This document shows positions 31,160 to 39,840 of a stretch of DNA of 64,000 nt, piece after piece. How positions within the stretch are numbered: the stretch's first letter is position 1; every line of letters begins with the position of its first letter. The notes beneath the pieces are model-generated. The model was not told where the DNA came from. It saw only the letters and a program-made list of their open reading frames with translations, and did no database searches. The position numbers and the translations under genes were made by a program. Source of the stretch: Streptomyces sp. NBRC 109706 (lineage in GTDB: Bacteria; Actinomycetota; Actinomycetes; Streptomycetales; Streptomycetaceae); contig NZ_BBOM01000010.1 in the NCBI RefSeq assembly GCF_000974485.1, positions 372,001-436,000 of the forward strand. The letters run 5' to 3'.

Positions 31160-32467
31160 ATGACGAAGCGGCAGGTGCCGAACCACCGACTGCGCGCCTT
31201 GTTGACCGAGGCGGGATGGACGCAGGAGGCGCTGGCGCGTTCCGTGAACATCCTGGGTGCCGAGATCGGCTCCGCCCTGCGCTACGACCGCACGGCGGTG
31301 GCGCACTGGCTCTCCGGCACACAGCCCCGACACCCCGTTCCCCAGCTGGCCGCCGAGGCGTTGTCCCGTCGCATCGGGCGCGCGATCACCCCCGAGGCGG
31401 CGGGCTTTGTCGACACCCCGAGCGAGGCCGGCCCCGTCGACCCGGTCACCGGCTTCACCGCGCTGTGCCGCTCGGACGCGGACGCCACCCGCCGGGTGCC
31501 GCTGCACCAGCGTCCCTACCGGGTCGCCGACGCGGTGGCGCCCGGCGGGCCGCCGACCGCGCAGCAGCTCAGGGGGTTGGGGCAGCGCACGGAGGACACC
31601 AAGGCCCTGCACGACGCGGTGGAGTTCTTCGCCGCCTCCATCGACTCGCACGGCGGACGGCACGCCCGCAGCGCGCTCTCGGCCTATCTCGCCGACGACG
31701 TGGTGCCGTTGCTCGGCGCCCGGCTGCCGGCCAGGACCCGGGCCGAACTCCTGGTCCTCGCCAGCCGGCTGGCCTTTCTGCTGGCCCGGATGTACGAGGA
31801 CGGGCTGCTCCACGGCGTGGCACAGCGGTACTACGGCTATGCCCAACGGTTGGCCGGCGAGTCCGGCGACCGCACCTCCTGGAGCGTTGTCCTGCGGGCG
31901 ATGAGCGCCCAGGCCCAGCGGCTGGGGCATCTGCCCTCGGCGCTCCAGCTCGCCGAGGCGGCGCAGCAGGGGGCGCGGAGCGCGCCGGCAGCCCATCAGG
32001 CCTATGTGCAGATCCAGTTGGCCGTGGTGCTGGCGCGCGGTGGGGACCGCAGGGAGTGCCTGGGGGCGCTCAACCGGGCGGAGCGCTCCGCCGAGCGCGC
32101 GGCCGGCACCGGCGCGCCGTTCGACAGCTATCCGTCGGCGGCGCTGCACTTCCAGCTGGCTTCGGTGCTGGAGGCGCTGGGCGATCTGCCGGGCGCGCTG
32201 GGCGCGCTGCGCCGCTCCTCGCTGGAGCGGTCGGCGGCCGATCTGCGCGGTCGGACGCTGACCCAGGCCAGATTCGGCCAACTCCTGCTGAAGGCGGGGC
32301 ACCTCGACGAGGCGTGCGTGGCCTGGGGAAACTTCCTCGACGGCCGCGAGCGACTGCGCTCGGGCGACGCCGAGCAGGCGCTCAGGGACATGCGCCAGGC
32401 GCTGCACCCCTACCGCAACCGCAAGCAGACGGCCGAGTTGTTGGGGCGGACGCCGTCGGGTCGTTGA
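31160..32467 (+). CDS. NsdA-like HTH/TPR regulatory protein
   Basis: A 435-residue protein like NsdA, a negative regulator of sporulation and antibiotic production in streptomycetes. The N-terminal 70 residues form an atypical helix-turn-helix (VPNHRLRALLTEAGWTQEAL, then YDRTAVAHWLSGTQPRHPVP). The rest is alpha-helical with TPR-like repeats, such as RYYGYAQRLAGESGDRTSW and LGALNRAERSAERA. Streptomycetes carry several paralogues, so this may not be NsdA itself. The ATG at 31160 has a weak ribosome binding site (TGAGG). Confidence 0.78.
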   Translation: MTKRQVPNHRLRALLTEAGWTQEALARSVNILGAEIGSALRYDRTAVAHWLSGTQPRHPVPQLAAEALSRRIGRAITPEAAGFVDTPSEAGPVDPVTGFTALCRSDADATRRVPLHQRPYRVADAVAPGGPPTAQQLRGLGQRTEDTKALHDAVEFFAASIDSHGGRHARSALSAYLADDVVPLLGARLPARTRAELLVLASRLAFLLARMYEDGLLHGVAQRYYGYAQRLAGESGDRTSWSVVLRAMSAQAQRLGHLPSALQLAEAAQQGARSAPAAHQAYVQIQLAVVLARGGDRRECLGALNRAERSAERAAGTGAPFDSYPSAALHFQLASVLEALGDLPGALGALRRSSLERSAADLRGRTLTQARFGQLLLKAGHLDEACVAWGNFLDGRERLRSGDAEQALRDMRQALHPYRNRKQTAELLGRTPSGR

Positions 32468-32545
32468 CTTGCCCCTCCGCCCTTCCTACGGTTTCTACCG
32501 TCAATTCCTCAGCATCATCACAGGAATCAGCGGCGGGAGTGTGGG

Positions 32546-33910
32546 ATGAACGGCGACGAGGCGGCCGGGAGGTCAGCGGTCACCGACGGTGAGTCGGCGA
32601 ACGGCGAGCCGCGCTATCTGTCCGGCTTCGGCAACGAACACAGCAGCGAGGCGGTGCCGGGCGCGCTGCCGCTGGGGCGCAACTCCCCCCAGCGCGCGCC
32701 GCTGGGGCTCTACGCGGAACAGCTCAGCGGCACCGCCTTCACCGAGCCGAGGGCGCACAACCGGCGCTCCTGGCTGTATCGGATCCGCCCATCGGCGGCC
32801 CATCCGCCGCTGCGCCGGATCGCCCACGGCACGCTGCGCGGCGCCCCGTTCGACGAGGTCGAGCCCGACCCCAACCGGATGCGCTGGGATCCGCTGCCGG
32901 ACCCGCCGGCCGGCACCGACTTCGTCGCCGGCCTGTGGACCCTCGGCGGCAACGGCGACATTCGGCAGCGGACCGGGCTGTCCATCCATCTCTTCGCCGC
33001 CAACACCTCTATGGCCGACCGGGTCTTCGGCGACTCGGACGGCGAGCTGCTGCTGGTGCCCGAACGCGGCACGCTGCGGCTGCGCACCGAGTTCGGCGTG
33101 CTGGTGGCCGGGCCGGGGCAGGTGGCGCTGATCCCCCGTGGGGTGCGCTTCCGCGTCGAGCTGCCGGACGGGCCGGCCAGGGGCTATGTCTGCGAGAACC
33201 ACGGCCAGCCGTTCACCCTCCCGGAGTTGGGCCCGATCGGGGCCAACGGGCTGGCCAACCCGAGGGACTTCCTGGCGCCGACCGCCGCGTTCGAGGAGGA
33301 CGGCGGCCCCGTCGAGGTGGTCGACAAGTTCTGCGGCCGGCTGTGGGCGTCCGAACGGGACCACACCCCGCTGGACGTGGTCGCCTGGCACGGCAACCAT
33401 CTTCCGTATCTGTACGACCTTCGACGGTTCAATGTGCTGGGTTCGATCAGCTATGACCACCCCGATCCGTCGATCTTCACCGTGCTCACCTCGCCGTCCG
33501 AGATCCCCGGGCAGGCCAACGCCGACTTCGTGGTCTTCGCGCCCCGCTGGCTGGTGGGCGAGGACACCTTCCGGCCGCCGTACTTCCACCGCAATGTGAT
33601 GACCGAGTACATGGGGCTGATCGAGGGCGCCTATGACGCCAAAGCGGAAGGATTCCGCCCGGGGGGTGGCTCCCTGCACAACATGATGTCCGCCCACGGT
33701 CCGGATCGGACCACCTTCGACCGGGCGAGCACGGCGGAGCTCCGTCCCGAACGCATCGACCAGGGGCTCGCGTTCATGTTCGAGACCCGCTGGCCGGTGA
33801 CCCTCGCGGCACAGGCCGCGGACGCGCCCCATCGACAGCGCGCCTACGACGATGTGTGGCAGGGTCTTGGGCGGAACTTCCCCGAGAGCGACAGCACCGC
33901 CGACTCCTGA
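32546..33910 (+). CDS. hmgA: Homogentisate 1,2-dioxygenase
   Basis: A 454-residue homogentisate dioxygenase that opens the ring of homogentisate to maleylacetoacetate in tyrosine/phenylalanine breakdown. The N-terminus YLSGFGNEHSSEAVPGALP is diagnostic. The iron ligands are His348 and Glu354 in PPYFHRNVMTEYMGLI and His384 in MMSAHGPDR. Length matches the family and the metal site is intact. The next gene, 35 bp away, is a HutC-type regulator, which likely controls it. The usual fumarylacetoacetase and HPD genes are not in the window. Confidence 0.95.
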   Translation: MNGDEAAGRSAVTDGESANGEPRYLSGFGNEHSSEAVPGALPLGRNSPQRAPLGLYAEQLSGTAFTEPRAHNRRSWLYRIRPSAAHPPLRRIAHGTLRGAPFDEVEPDPNRMRWDPLPDPPAGTDFVAGLWTLGGNGDIRQRTGLSIHLFAANTSMADRVFGDSDGELLLVPERGTLRLRTEFGVLVAGPGQVALIPRGVRFRVELPDGPARGYVCENHGQPFTLPELGPIGANGLANPRDFLAPTAAFEEDGGPVEVVDKFCGRLWASERDHTPLDVVAWHGNHLPYLYDLRRFNVLGSISYDHPDPSIFTVLTSPSEIPGQANADFVVFAPRWLVGEDTFRPPYFHRNVMTEYMGLIEGAYDAKAEGFRPGGGSLHNMMSAHGPDRTTFDRASTAELRPERIDQGLAFMFETRWPVTLAAQAADAPHRQRAYDDVWQGLGRNFPESDSTADS

Positions 33911-33945
33911 CCACCCGCAGATCCACCCGACTGGGAGCCAACCCC

Positions 33946-34740
33946 GTGACCGTCTTCGCCCCCGACTCCCTTGAGCTCAACCGCAAGCTCCCCCTGTGGT
34001 ACCAGGTGTCCCAGTCGTTACGCGCCTCGATACTCGGCCGGCCGCCGGGCTCGCCCTCCCGGCTGCCCACGGAGGAGCGGCTGGCCGAGCACTACGGGGT
34101 GAGCGTGCTGACCATGCGCCAGGCGCTCAAGGAACTGGAGGACGAGGGGCTGATCAGCCGGCACCGGCGACGCGGCACCTTTATCGAGCCACCGGCCCAA
34201 CGCGGGGCGCCGGTCCGGCTGTTCGGCTCCCTGGACAGCATCGTGGCCCAGCAGTCGGGCGAGCACAGCACCCTGCTGGAGGTCGCCCCGAGGGCGATCC
34301 CGGTGCCGGCCGAGGTCGCCGAGCACTTCCCCGGGGTGGCCGAGGTGGTGCGCTTCCGCCGGCTGCGCCGCGACCGGCCGGACGGGGAGCCGGTCAACTG
34401 GGTGGAGAACCTGATCCATCCCGAGGTGGCCGACCGGATCGACCCGGCCGCGCTGGAACGCTGGCCCATGACCAGGGTGTTGCGGGATGTCGCCGGGGTG
34501 CGGGTGCGGCGGATCGACAACACGGCCCAGGCCCGCCTCGCCGACCCCGTCACCGCCCGCCTGCTCGAAGTGCCGCTGCTCAGCCCGATCCTGCACATCA
34601 CGGGGGTGGAGTACGACGAGAGCGAACGGGTCGTCGACGTGGCGCTGATGCACTACCGGGGGGACCGGTTCTCCTTCGCCGTCACCGTGCGGGCCACCCC
34701 CGAGGGGGACGACGGGGGCGCGGCGACAACCGGGCCCTGA
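33946..34740 (+). CDS. GntR/HutC-family regulator
   Basis: A 264-residue regulator with an N-terminal GntR winged helix (LPLWYQVSQSLRASILGR, then LPTEERLAEHYGVSVLTMRQ, residues 13-80) and a C-terminal UTRA (HutC) ligand domain from about residue 100, with EPVNWVENLIHPEVADRI. The GTG at 33946 follows GGGAG. It probably senses an aromatic or related acid and controls the adjacent hmgA. Leu25 is a TTA codon, so its synthesis may depend on the developmental tRNA bldA. Confidence 0.88.
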   Translation: MTVFAPDSLELNRKLPLWYQVSQSLRASILGRPPGSPSRLPTEERLAEHYGVSVLTMRQALKELEDEGLISRHRRRGTFIEPPAQRGAPVRLFGSLDSIVAQQSGEHSTLLEVAPRAIPVPAEVAEHFPGVAEVVRFRRLRRDRPDGEPVNWVENLIHPEVADRIDPAALERWPMTRVLRDVAGVRVRRIDNTAQARLADPVTARLLEVPLLSPILHITGVEYDESERVVDVALMHYRGDRFSFAVTVRATPEGDDGGAATTGP

Positions 34741-34949
34741 GCGCGGGCGACCCCGCGCCACGGGGCGGGAAACGGGTGCGCCGACGAGCACGGGTGGGAG
34801 CTCGTCGGCGAGGAAACGCGAACCGTGGTGCGACGCGGGGGGAACGGTGCGGGCGAACGGTGGAGGACGGGAGCGCTGGGACCGGGAGCGCCGTCACACC
34901 GGGGAGAGGGTGGGTGTTGCCGCCGGGCGGGGCCCGGCGGCAACAACGA

Positions 34950-35219
34950 TCAGCCGCGCCCGCCGAACAGCGTGCGGCGCAGGCGCCGCAGCGGTGCGAA
35001 GAGCAGGACCCGAGCCGTGCGGTTGGTCCTGGTCGGGCTCTTGTGATCCCGCCTGGTCAGCTCACGCATCAGGGTGGTGGCCTCCTCGGCCTCCACCGCC
35101 GGCACCGCGGGACCGGAGAGCACACTCAGATGCCGGTCGAGGCGCGCGCTGTTGGCGGCGCTCCCGCAGTTGATCGCAGGCACTCGTGGCGGCCTGCCGT
35201 GCGCTGTTATCTGCTCCAT
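34950..35219 (-). CDS. Small hypothetical protein, 89 aa
   Basis: An 89-residue basic protein with the phrase NSARLDRHLSVLSGPAVPAV in the middle and a very basic C-terminus (RRLRRTLFGGRG). The ATG at 35219 follows GGGAGAG at the right distance. I recall similar small streptomycete proteins with an RLDRHLSVL stretch, but no function. It has no operon partner and could be a regulator-sized or nucleic-acid-binding protein. Confidence 0.5.
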   Translation of the reverse strand: MEQITAHGRPPRVPAINCGSAANSARLDRHLSVLSGPAVPAVEAEEATTLMRELTRRDHKSPTRTNRTARVLLFAPLRRLRRTLFGGRG

Positions 35220-36002
35220 GACTCTCCCACCCGTACAGCGGCACCCGGTCCGGGCAGGGTAACCCTAACGCCCCACAAGGACACGTGGGTATCCCGGTCC
35301 CACGATCAGCTTTCCCGCTACGGGGTTGACGAACACGCCCACCTCACGTGCCGACCGGAAACTCCACGCTGGCACTGTCACAACTGCCACAGGCACCTCT
35401 TGCACACCATCAGTACCACCATCATGGCATCCACCCGTCGGGACCAACGCTCGGCGGACCCTCCGTTCACCCCCGGTACACCCCCTGTACCCATGTGCCC
35501 CCGGCGCCTCCCGACTCCGACGCCGCCGCCCCCGGGCTCCACCGCCCCGCCGCGCCCCCCTGCCGCCCGGCCGGCCACGGCGGCCGGGCGCCGCGCCACC
35601 GGTCCACCCGACGGAGGTCGGCGGCGCCGGATGCCCACCGCCCTGACCTGGGCCGTCATCGATCCCATAGCAGCTGTTCCGCGATAAGTCCATTTTCGGG
35701 AATCCGGACGTGACGGACGACCCGCCGAATCGCAGCCGGCGGACGGGGAAATGAGGTCGGGGCGGCGTGCGGATCGCACCGCCCCGGAAACAGGCCATGA
35801 TGCCGCTCCGGCGCCCCCGTGCTACCGTCGATCTCAGTTGCAGTTGTGGTTCCCAAGACTTCGAGTACTCTCACTGATTCACCAGAACGGCGAGAATTAC
35901 TTTGTATTTCCCGGGTCTGTATACCGGGCGGGGCAATCATCGCGGCGACACGGAATCCACACAGTGTGGGTTACGTAACTGCCCCGAGAAGGAGAGCAAG
36001 AC
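35220..36002. other. 783-bp intergenic region and cspA leader
   Basis: No gene is supported; open frames on both strands lack domain-like sequence and have poor third-base G+C. From about 35820 the sequence turns AT-richer, probably the promoter and a long 5' leader of the cold-shock gene, as is common for csp mRNAs. Near its end are CCACAC-A-GTGTGG (35957-35969) and the palindrome TTACGTAA (35971-35978), just before the GAAGGAG ribosome binding site. Confidence 0.5.
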
Positions 36003-36206
36003 ATGGCTACTGGCACCGTCAAGTGGTTCAACGCGGAAAAGGGCTTCGGCTTCATCGAGCAGGAGGGTGGCGGCGCCGACGTCTTCGCCCACTACTCGAA
36101 CATCGCCACCCAGGGCTTCCGCGAGCTCCACGAGGGCCAGAAGGTGACCTTCGACGTCACCCAGGGCCAGAAGGGCCCGCAGGCGGAGAACATCGTTCCT
36201 GCCTGA
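36003..36206 (+). CDS. Cold-shock protein, CspA family
   Basis: A 67-residue single cold-shock domain. Both RNA-binding motifs are perfect: KGFGFIEQ (RNP1) and DVFAHYSNI (RNP2). It acts as an RNA chaperone that melts structured mRNA. A strong GAAGGAG precedes the ATG, and a strong hairpin follows. A DEAD-box helicase gene lies downstream on the same strand, a recurrent cold-adaptation pairing. Confidence 0.96.
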   Translation: MATGTVKWFNAEKGFGFIEQEGGGADVFAHYSNIATQGFRELHEGQKVTFDVTQGQKGPQAENIVPA

Positions 36207-36228
36207 GCAGCCCTCCCGTACCACATCG

Positions 36229-36265
36229 GCTGGGGCCCCACACCTTTCGAGGCGGGGGCCCCAGC
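36229..36265 (+). terminator. Hairpin terminator of cspA, 11-bp stem
   Basis: GCTGGGGCCCC (36229-36239) pairs with GGGGCCCCAGC (36255-36265), 22 bases after the csp stop. Confidence 0.8.
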
Positions 36266-36523
36266 TCCGGGTTTTCCCCAACATCGCGCACGTTCCAACC
36301 GTGCTTCACCCCCGGGCACCCGGCGCCGCGGGCGCCGTGGCAGCGACCGGGCTTCCCCCGAATTCCTGTCCTTCCCGCTCAGTGAATTCCCAGGCGACCA
36401 CGGGGCCGCTTCGCGCCTCCCCGTCCTCGCCCCCGTCTCTCCGCCGGTCCGTTCTTGCGATTCTTCGGGTGACATGGGTCACCAGGAATTCCTCGATACG
36501 CACCGCATCGAGGAAGGTTCCCC
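36266..36523 (+). other. Leader region of the helicase gene
   Basis: This stretch between the csp terminator and the helicase start has no gene. Its last 60 bases contain two hairpins: GGTGAC-ATGG-GTCACC (36468-36483) and the ribosome-binding-site hairpin at 36489-36515. Confidence 0.5.
36489..36515 (+). promoter_or_regulatory. RBS-sequestering hairpin before DEAD-box helicase
   Basis: TTCCTCGAT (36489-36497) pairs perfectly with ATCGAGGAA (36507-36515) over a 9-nt loop. The right arm contains most of the GAGGAAGG ribosome binding site (36510-36517), which is six bases from the ATG. Translation would need the stem opened, by temperature, a chaperone such as CspA, or the helicase itself. Confidence 0.6.
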
Positions 36524-38107
36524 ATGAACCGCTCAGTCCAGGCCGGTCACCGTCCCCGCACGGGGCCGGGCGCCGGAAAACGCCGGGACGGTCTCGGCTC
36601 GCCGGCCCAGCGCGGCAAGGGCCCGCGCGGCGGCTCCGGTGGTGGCTCCGGCGGCAAGAGCCGTCGTCCCGCCGCTCCGCCCGGTGAGTTCGCGCTCCCC
36701 GAGACCATCTCTCCCCCGCTTCCCCCCGTCGAGTCCTTCGACCAGCTGGAGCTGCCCGCCCCGCTGCTCGCCGCCCTCGGCGTCGAAGGGGTGTCGATAC
36801 CGTTCCCCATCCAGGCGGCGACGCTGCCCAACGCGCTGGCCGGCCGCGACGTGCTGGGCCGGGGGCGCACCGGATCGGGCAAGACCCTCGCCTTCGGCCT
36901 CGCCCTGCTGGCGCGGACCGCCGGCCAGCGGGCCGAGCCGCGCCGACCGCTGGCGCTGGTCCTGGTCCCCACCCGCGAGCTGGCCCAGCAGGTCACCGAG
37001 GCGCTGACCCCGTACGCCAGGGCCCTGCGGCTGCGGATGACGACCGTCATCGGCGGGGTCTCCATCCGCCGCCAGACCAACGCGCTGCGCGACGGCGCGG
37101 AGATCGTGGTGGCCACCCCCGGTCGACTGAACGACCTGGTCACCCGGGGTGACTGCACCCTGGAACGGGTCGCCATCACGGTGCTGGACGAGGCCGACCA
37201 GATGACCGACATGGGCTTTCTGCCGCAGGTCACCGCGCTGATGACGCAGGTGACCCCGGACGGCCAACGGATGCTGTTCTCGGCGACCCTGGACCGCAAC
37301 GTGGACCGGCTGGTCCGGCGGTTCCTGCGCGACCCCGTGGTCCACTCGGTCGATCCCTCGGCCGGCGCGGTGAGCACGATGGAGCACCATCTGCTGTATG
37401 TCCCGGACACCGACAAGCGGGCGACGGCCACCGAGATCGCGGCCCGCGACGGCCGGGTGATCATGTTCCTGGACACCAGGCGGGCGGTCGACCGGCTCGC
37501 CAAGCATCTGGCGCTCAACGGCGTGCGCGCCGCCGCCCTGCACGGCAGCAAGTCGCAGGCACAGCGCACCCGCACCCTGGACTGGTTCCGGAGCGGGCAT
37601 GTCACCGTGCTGCTGGCCACCAATGTGGCGGCCCGCGGTCTGCATGTGGACGATCTGGACCTGGTCGTCAACGTGGATCCGCCGGGGGACCACAAGGACT
37701 ATCTGCACCGGGGCGGCCGGACCGCGCGCGCCGGTGCCTCGGGCCGGGTGGTGACGCTGGTACTGCCGGAGCAGCGGCGTGAGATCCACCGGCTGATGGA
37801 CCATGCCGGTATCACCCCGCAGGTCGCCCATGTCCGTTCGGGCAGCGACGAGTTGCGGCGCGTCACCGGCGCGCAGGCACCCTCCGGGGTGCCGGTGACC
37901 CTGGAGGCGCCCGCCACCAAGCCCGTCGCCAAGAGCACCGCCAACCCCGCGGCCAAGAACACCGCCCGGGGGGCCGCCGCGCGCGGCTCCGGCTCGGCGC
38001 CCGGGGGCGGGCAGCGGCGCGGCCGCCGCCCCGGCGGGCGGCGTTCCGGCTCGACCCCGCGCCAGGGGGGCGGCGGCACGCGCCGCGCCCCCGGGGCGGA
38101 ATCCTGA
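36524..38107 (+). CDS. DEAD-box ATP-dependent RNA helicase
   Basis: A 527-residue RNA helicase. After a basic Gly/Arg-rich extension (residues 1-65) come the Q-motif region, GRTGSGKT (motif I, about 114-121), PTRELAQQ (Ia), DEAD at 222-225 (II), SAT (III), and the second RecA domain with VAARGLHVDDL and HRGGRTARAG (VI). The C-terminal 75 residues are low-complexity Lys/Ala then Arg/Gly, typical of nucleic-acid-binding tails. It should unwind structured RNA, probably in cold or ribosome assembly. All motifs are intact. The leader hairpin suggests autoregulation. Confidence 0.95.
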   Translation: MNRSVQAGHRPRTGPGAGKRRDGLGSPAQRGKGPRGGSGGGSGGKSRRPAAPPGEFALPETISPPLPPVESFDQLELPAPLLAALGVEGVSIPFPIQAATLPNALAGRDVLGRGRTGSGKTLAFGLALLARTAGQRAEPRRPLALVLVPTRELAQQVTEALTPYARALRLRMTTVIGGVSIRRQTNALRDGAEIVVATPGRLNDLVTRGDCTLERVAITVLDEADQMTDMGFLPQVTALMTQVTPDGQRMLFSATLDRNVDRLVRRFLRDPVVHSVDPSAGAVSTMEHHLLYVPDTDKRATATEIAARDGRVIMFLDTRRAVDRLAKHLALNGVRAAALHGSKSQAQRTRTLDWFRSGHVTVLLATNVAARGLHVDDLDLVVNVDPPGDHKDYLHRGGRTARAGASGRVVTLVLPEQRREIHRLMDHAGITPQVAHVRSGSDELRRVTGAQAPSGVPVTLEAPATKPVAKSTANPAAKNTARGAAARGSGSAPGGGQRRGRRPGGRRSGSTPRQGGGGTRRAPGAES

Positions 38108-38185
38108 GAGTCCCCTCCTTCACCCTCCTCGCCCCACTCCCCCGGGACCGCCGATCGGCGTCCCCATCACCCCAGTTGAGGCCCT

Positions 38186-38443
38186 ATGCGTTGCATCATC
38201 GCCCGCTTTCCCTTCGACCTGGTCAAGAGTGAGGTCGAGCATCTGATGAAGGGCGTCAAGCCCGAGCCCGTCACCGGGGAGTCGGTGACCATCGGCCGTC
38301 GCGAGTACCCGGTCATGCAGGTCGGCCAGGTGATCACCAAGCAGGACCGCCGGGACTTCTCCGCGCGAGAGGTGACCCGGGCGCTCAACAAGCTGGGCTT
38401 CACCTGCCGCACCACGAGCGACAGCCTCGGCATCCCCGGCTGA
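38186..38443 (+). CDS. SCO5918-like small conserved protein
   Basis: An 85-residue conserved protein beginning MRCIIARFPFDLVKSEVEHL and containing GESVTIGRREYPVMQVGQVI. I remember this sequence type as the 'SCO5918 family', found in streptomycetes near the same csp and DEAD-box genes, which is exactly the arrangement here. Function is unknown. Context suggests a role in RNA or cold physiology. A short AGGCCC precedes the ATG. Confidence 0.8.
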   Translation: MRCIIARFPFDLVKSEVEHLMKGVKPEPVTGESVTIGRREYPVMQVGQVITKQDRRDFSAREVTRALNKLGFTCRTTSDSLGIPG

Positions 38444-38485
38444 GACCGGCCGAGTCCGGCCGAGTCCGCCGCAGGGTCACCGCGC

Positions 38486-38519
38486 CGCCCGCCCCGCCCT
38501 TGACCGGGCGGGGCGGGCG
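38486..38519. terminator. Bidirectional hairpin terminator, 14-bp stem
   Basis: CGCCCGCCCCGCCC (38486-38499) pairs with GGGCGGGGCGGGCG (38506-38519), between the SCO5918-like gene and the convergent ATPase gene. Confidence 0.8.
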
Positions 38520-38525
38520 TTCGCG

Positions 38526-38939
38526 TCAGTCGTCGCCCGGAGCGCGCCGCAGAACGGCGGCGATCGTCTTCCCCTTCGGATGGCAGCGGACGCTCACCTC
38601 GGCGGCGAGGGAGCGCACCAGCGGCCAGCCGAAGCCTCCGCAGCGCAGCACGTCCGGCCCCCGGGCCTTCGGCGGTCGGGGCTCGCCGTCGCTGACCGCG
38701 ACCCGCACCGCCTCCGGGGTCGCGGAGAGTTCGAGCAGATAGCGCCCGCCGCCATGGCGCAGCGCGTTGGTGACCAACTCGGAGACGACCAGCAGCAGGG
38801 CGTCCACCGCGTCGCGCGGCGGCGCCGGGGTCAGTCGCGCGCAGAAGGCGCGGGTGAGATCGCGTGCGTTCCGTACCTCGGCCATCGAGGTCCCGGCCAC
38901 GCTGGCGACGGGGGGCGCGACCCCGTCCGACCTGTTCAT
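38526..38939 (-). CDS. RsbW-like ATP-binding regulatory protein
   Basis: A 137-residue GHKL ATPase of the anti-sigma/serine kinase group. The N box reads LLVVSELVTNALRHGGG; G1 is VSDGEPRPP and the G2 region is CGGFGWPLVRSLAAEV, shorter than in true kinases. The start at 38939 (MNRSDG) is chosen for the AGGGAT before it; a second ATG 18 bases upstream is possible. It stands alone, without a visible partner sigma or anti-anti-sigma gene. Confidence 0.82.
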   Translation of the reverse strand: MNRSDGVAPPVASVAGTSMAEVRNARDLTRAFCARLTPAPPRDAVDALLLVVSELVTNALRHGGGRYLLELSATPEAVRVAVSDGEPRPPKARGPDVLRCGGFGWPLVRSLAAEVSVRCHPKGKTIAAVLRRAPGDD

Positions 38940-39144
38940 GATCCCTGTGCCATGCATATGTCCACACCTCGGTTCGTGTCGGTGGTTGCCACCTCCCTGA
39001 GAGCGAGCGTTCCCGATATGCGGCTTTCTAGGCGCACTTCGACGATTCCGGGGCCGCGCCGGGCGGCCGGGCGTCCGGGCGGAGCGGCGGGCCCGTGGGG
39101 CCCGCGACCGGTACACATCGGACGTACTGATCTAGGCTGGGGAC

Positions 39145-39834
39145 ATGCGCGCCCTCATCGTGGAGAACGACGACAAGGTGGCGCGCGCGCTGCGCCGGAC
39201 CCTGCAGGCCGAGCGGTTCGAGGTGGAGCGGGTCGGCACGGTGCGGGGCGCGGTGAGCGCGATCGGCCATTCGGAGTTCGATATCGCGCTGGTCGATCTG
39301 GGCCTGGACGACGGGGACGGCGTCGAGGTGATCAGGGCGCTGCGCGACTACGCGTCGACCGGCATCATCGCGGTGACCGCGCGCAGCGAGGAGACGCACC
39401 GGGTGCGCGGGCTGCGCGCGGGCGCGGACGACTACCTGGTCAAGCCGTTCGGGGTGGCCGAGCTGCTGGCCCGGATCGAGGCCGTCAGCCGACGGCTGCG
39501 GGTGGTGCGGAGCGTGCCGTCGGTGCACGGCACCGTCGCCCACGGCGAGCTGGTGATCGACCGGGACCAGCACCGGGTGTCGCACCGGGGCAGCCCGCTG
39601 CCGTTGACCCGCAAGGAGTTCGACCTCTTTCTCATACTGGTCCGCAATGTCGGGGTGGTGGTCGAGCGGGACCACATCCTGGACCAGGTCTGGCGCTCCA
39701 CCCAGGAGGGCAGCAGCCGCTCCCTGGACACCCATATGGCCTCGCTGCGCGCCAAGCTCGGCACGGCGGCGCGCATCCGCACCGTGCGGGGCATCGGCTA
39801 CCGGCTGGAGCCCTCCGAGCGATCGGGCGGGTAG
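39145..39834 (+). CDS. OmpR-family response regulator
   Basis: A 229-residue response regulator. The receiver has the acidic pair in VENDD, phospho-acceptor Asp51 (IALVDLGL) and Lys100 (YLVKPFG). The winged-helix output domain occupies about residues 130-225 (LTRKEFDLFLILVRNVGVVV, then IRTVRGIGYRLEP). It is six bases from the histidine kinase gene, so they are cognate. Neighbouring TAXI binding protein and DctA genes suggest it controls dicarboxylate uptake. Confidence 0.93.
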   Translation: MRALIVENDDKVARALRRTLQAERFEVERVGTVRGAVSAIGHSEFDIALVDLGLDDGDGVEVIRALRDYASTGIIAVTARSEETHRVRGLRAGADDYLVKPFGVAELLARIEAVSRRLRVVRSVPSVHGTVAHGELVIDRDQHRVSHRGSPLPLTRKEFDLFLILVRNVGVVVERDHILDQVWRSTQEGSSRSLDTHMASLRAKLGTAARIRTVRGIGYRLEPSERSGG

Positions 39835-39840
39835 CCGTCG

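Noticed and set aside
35265..35798. Open frames on both strands upstream of cspA
   Set aside because: Products are low-complexity and strand-symmetric in quality, with no ribosome binding site; more likely promoter and leader DNA.
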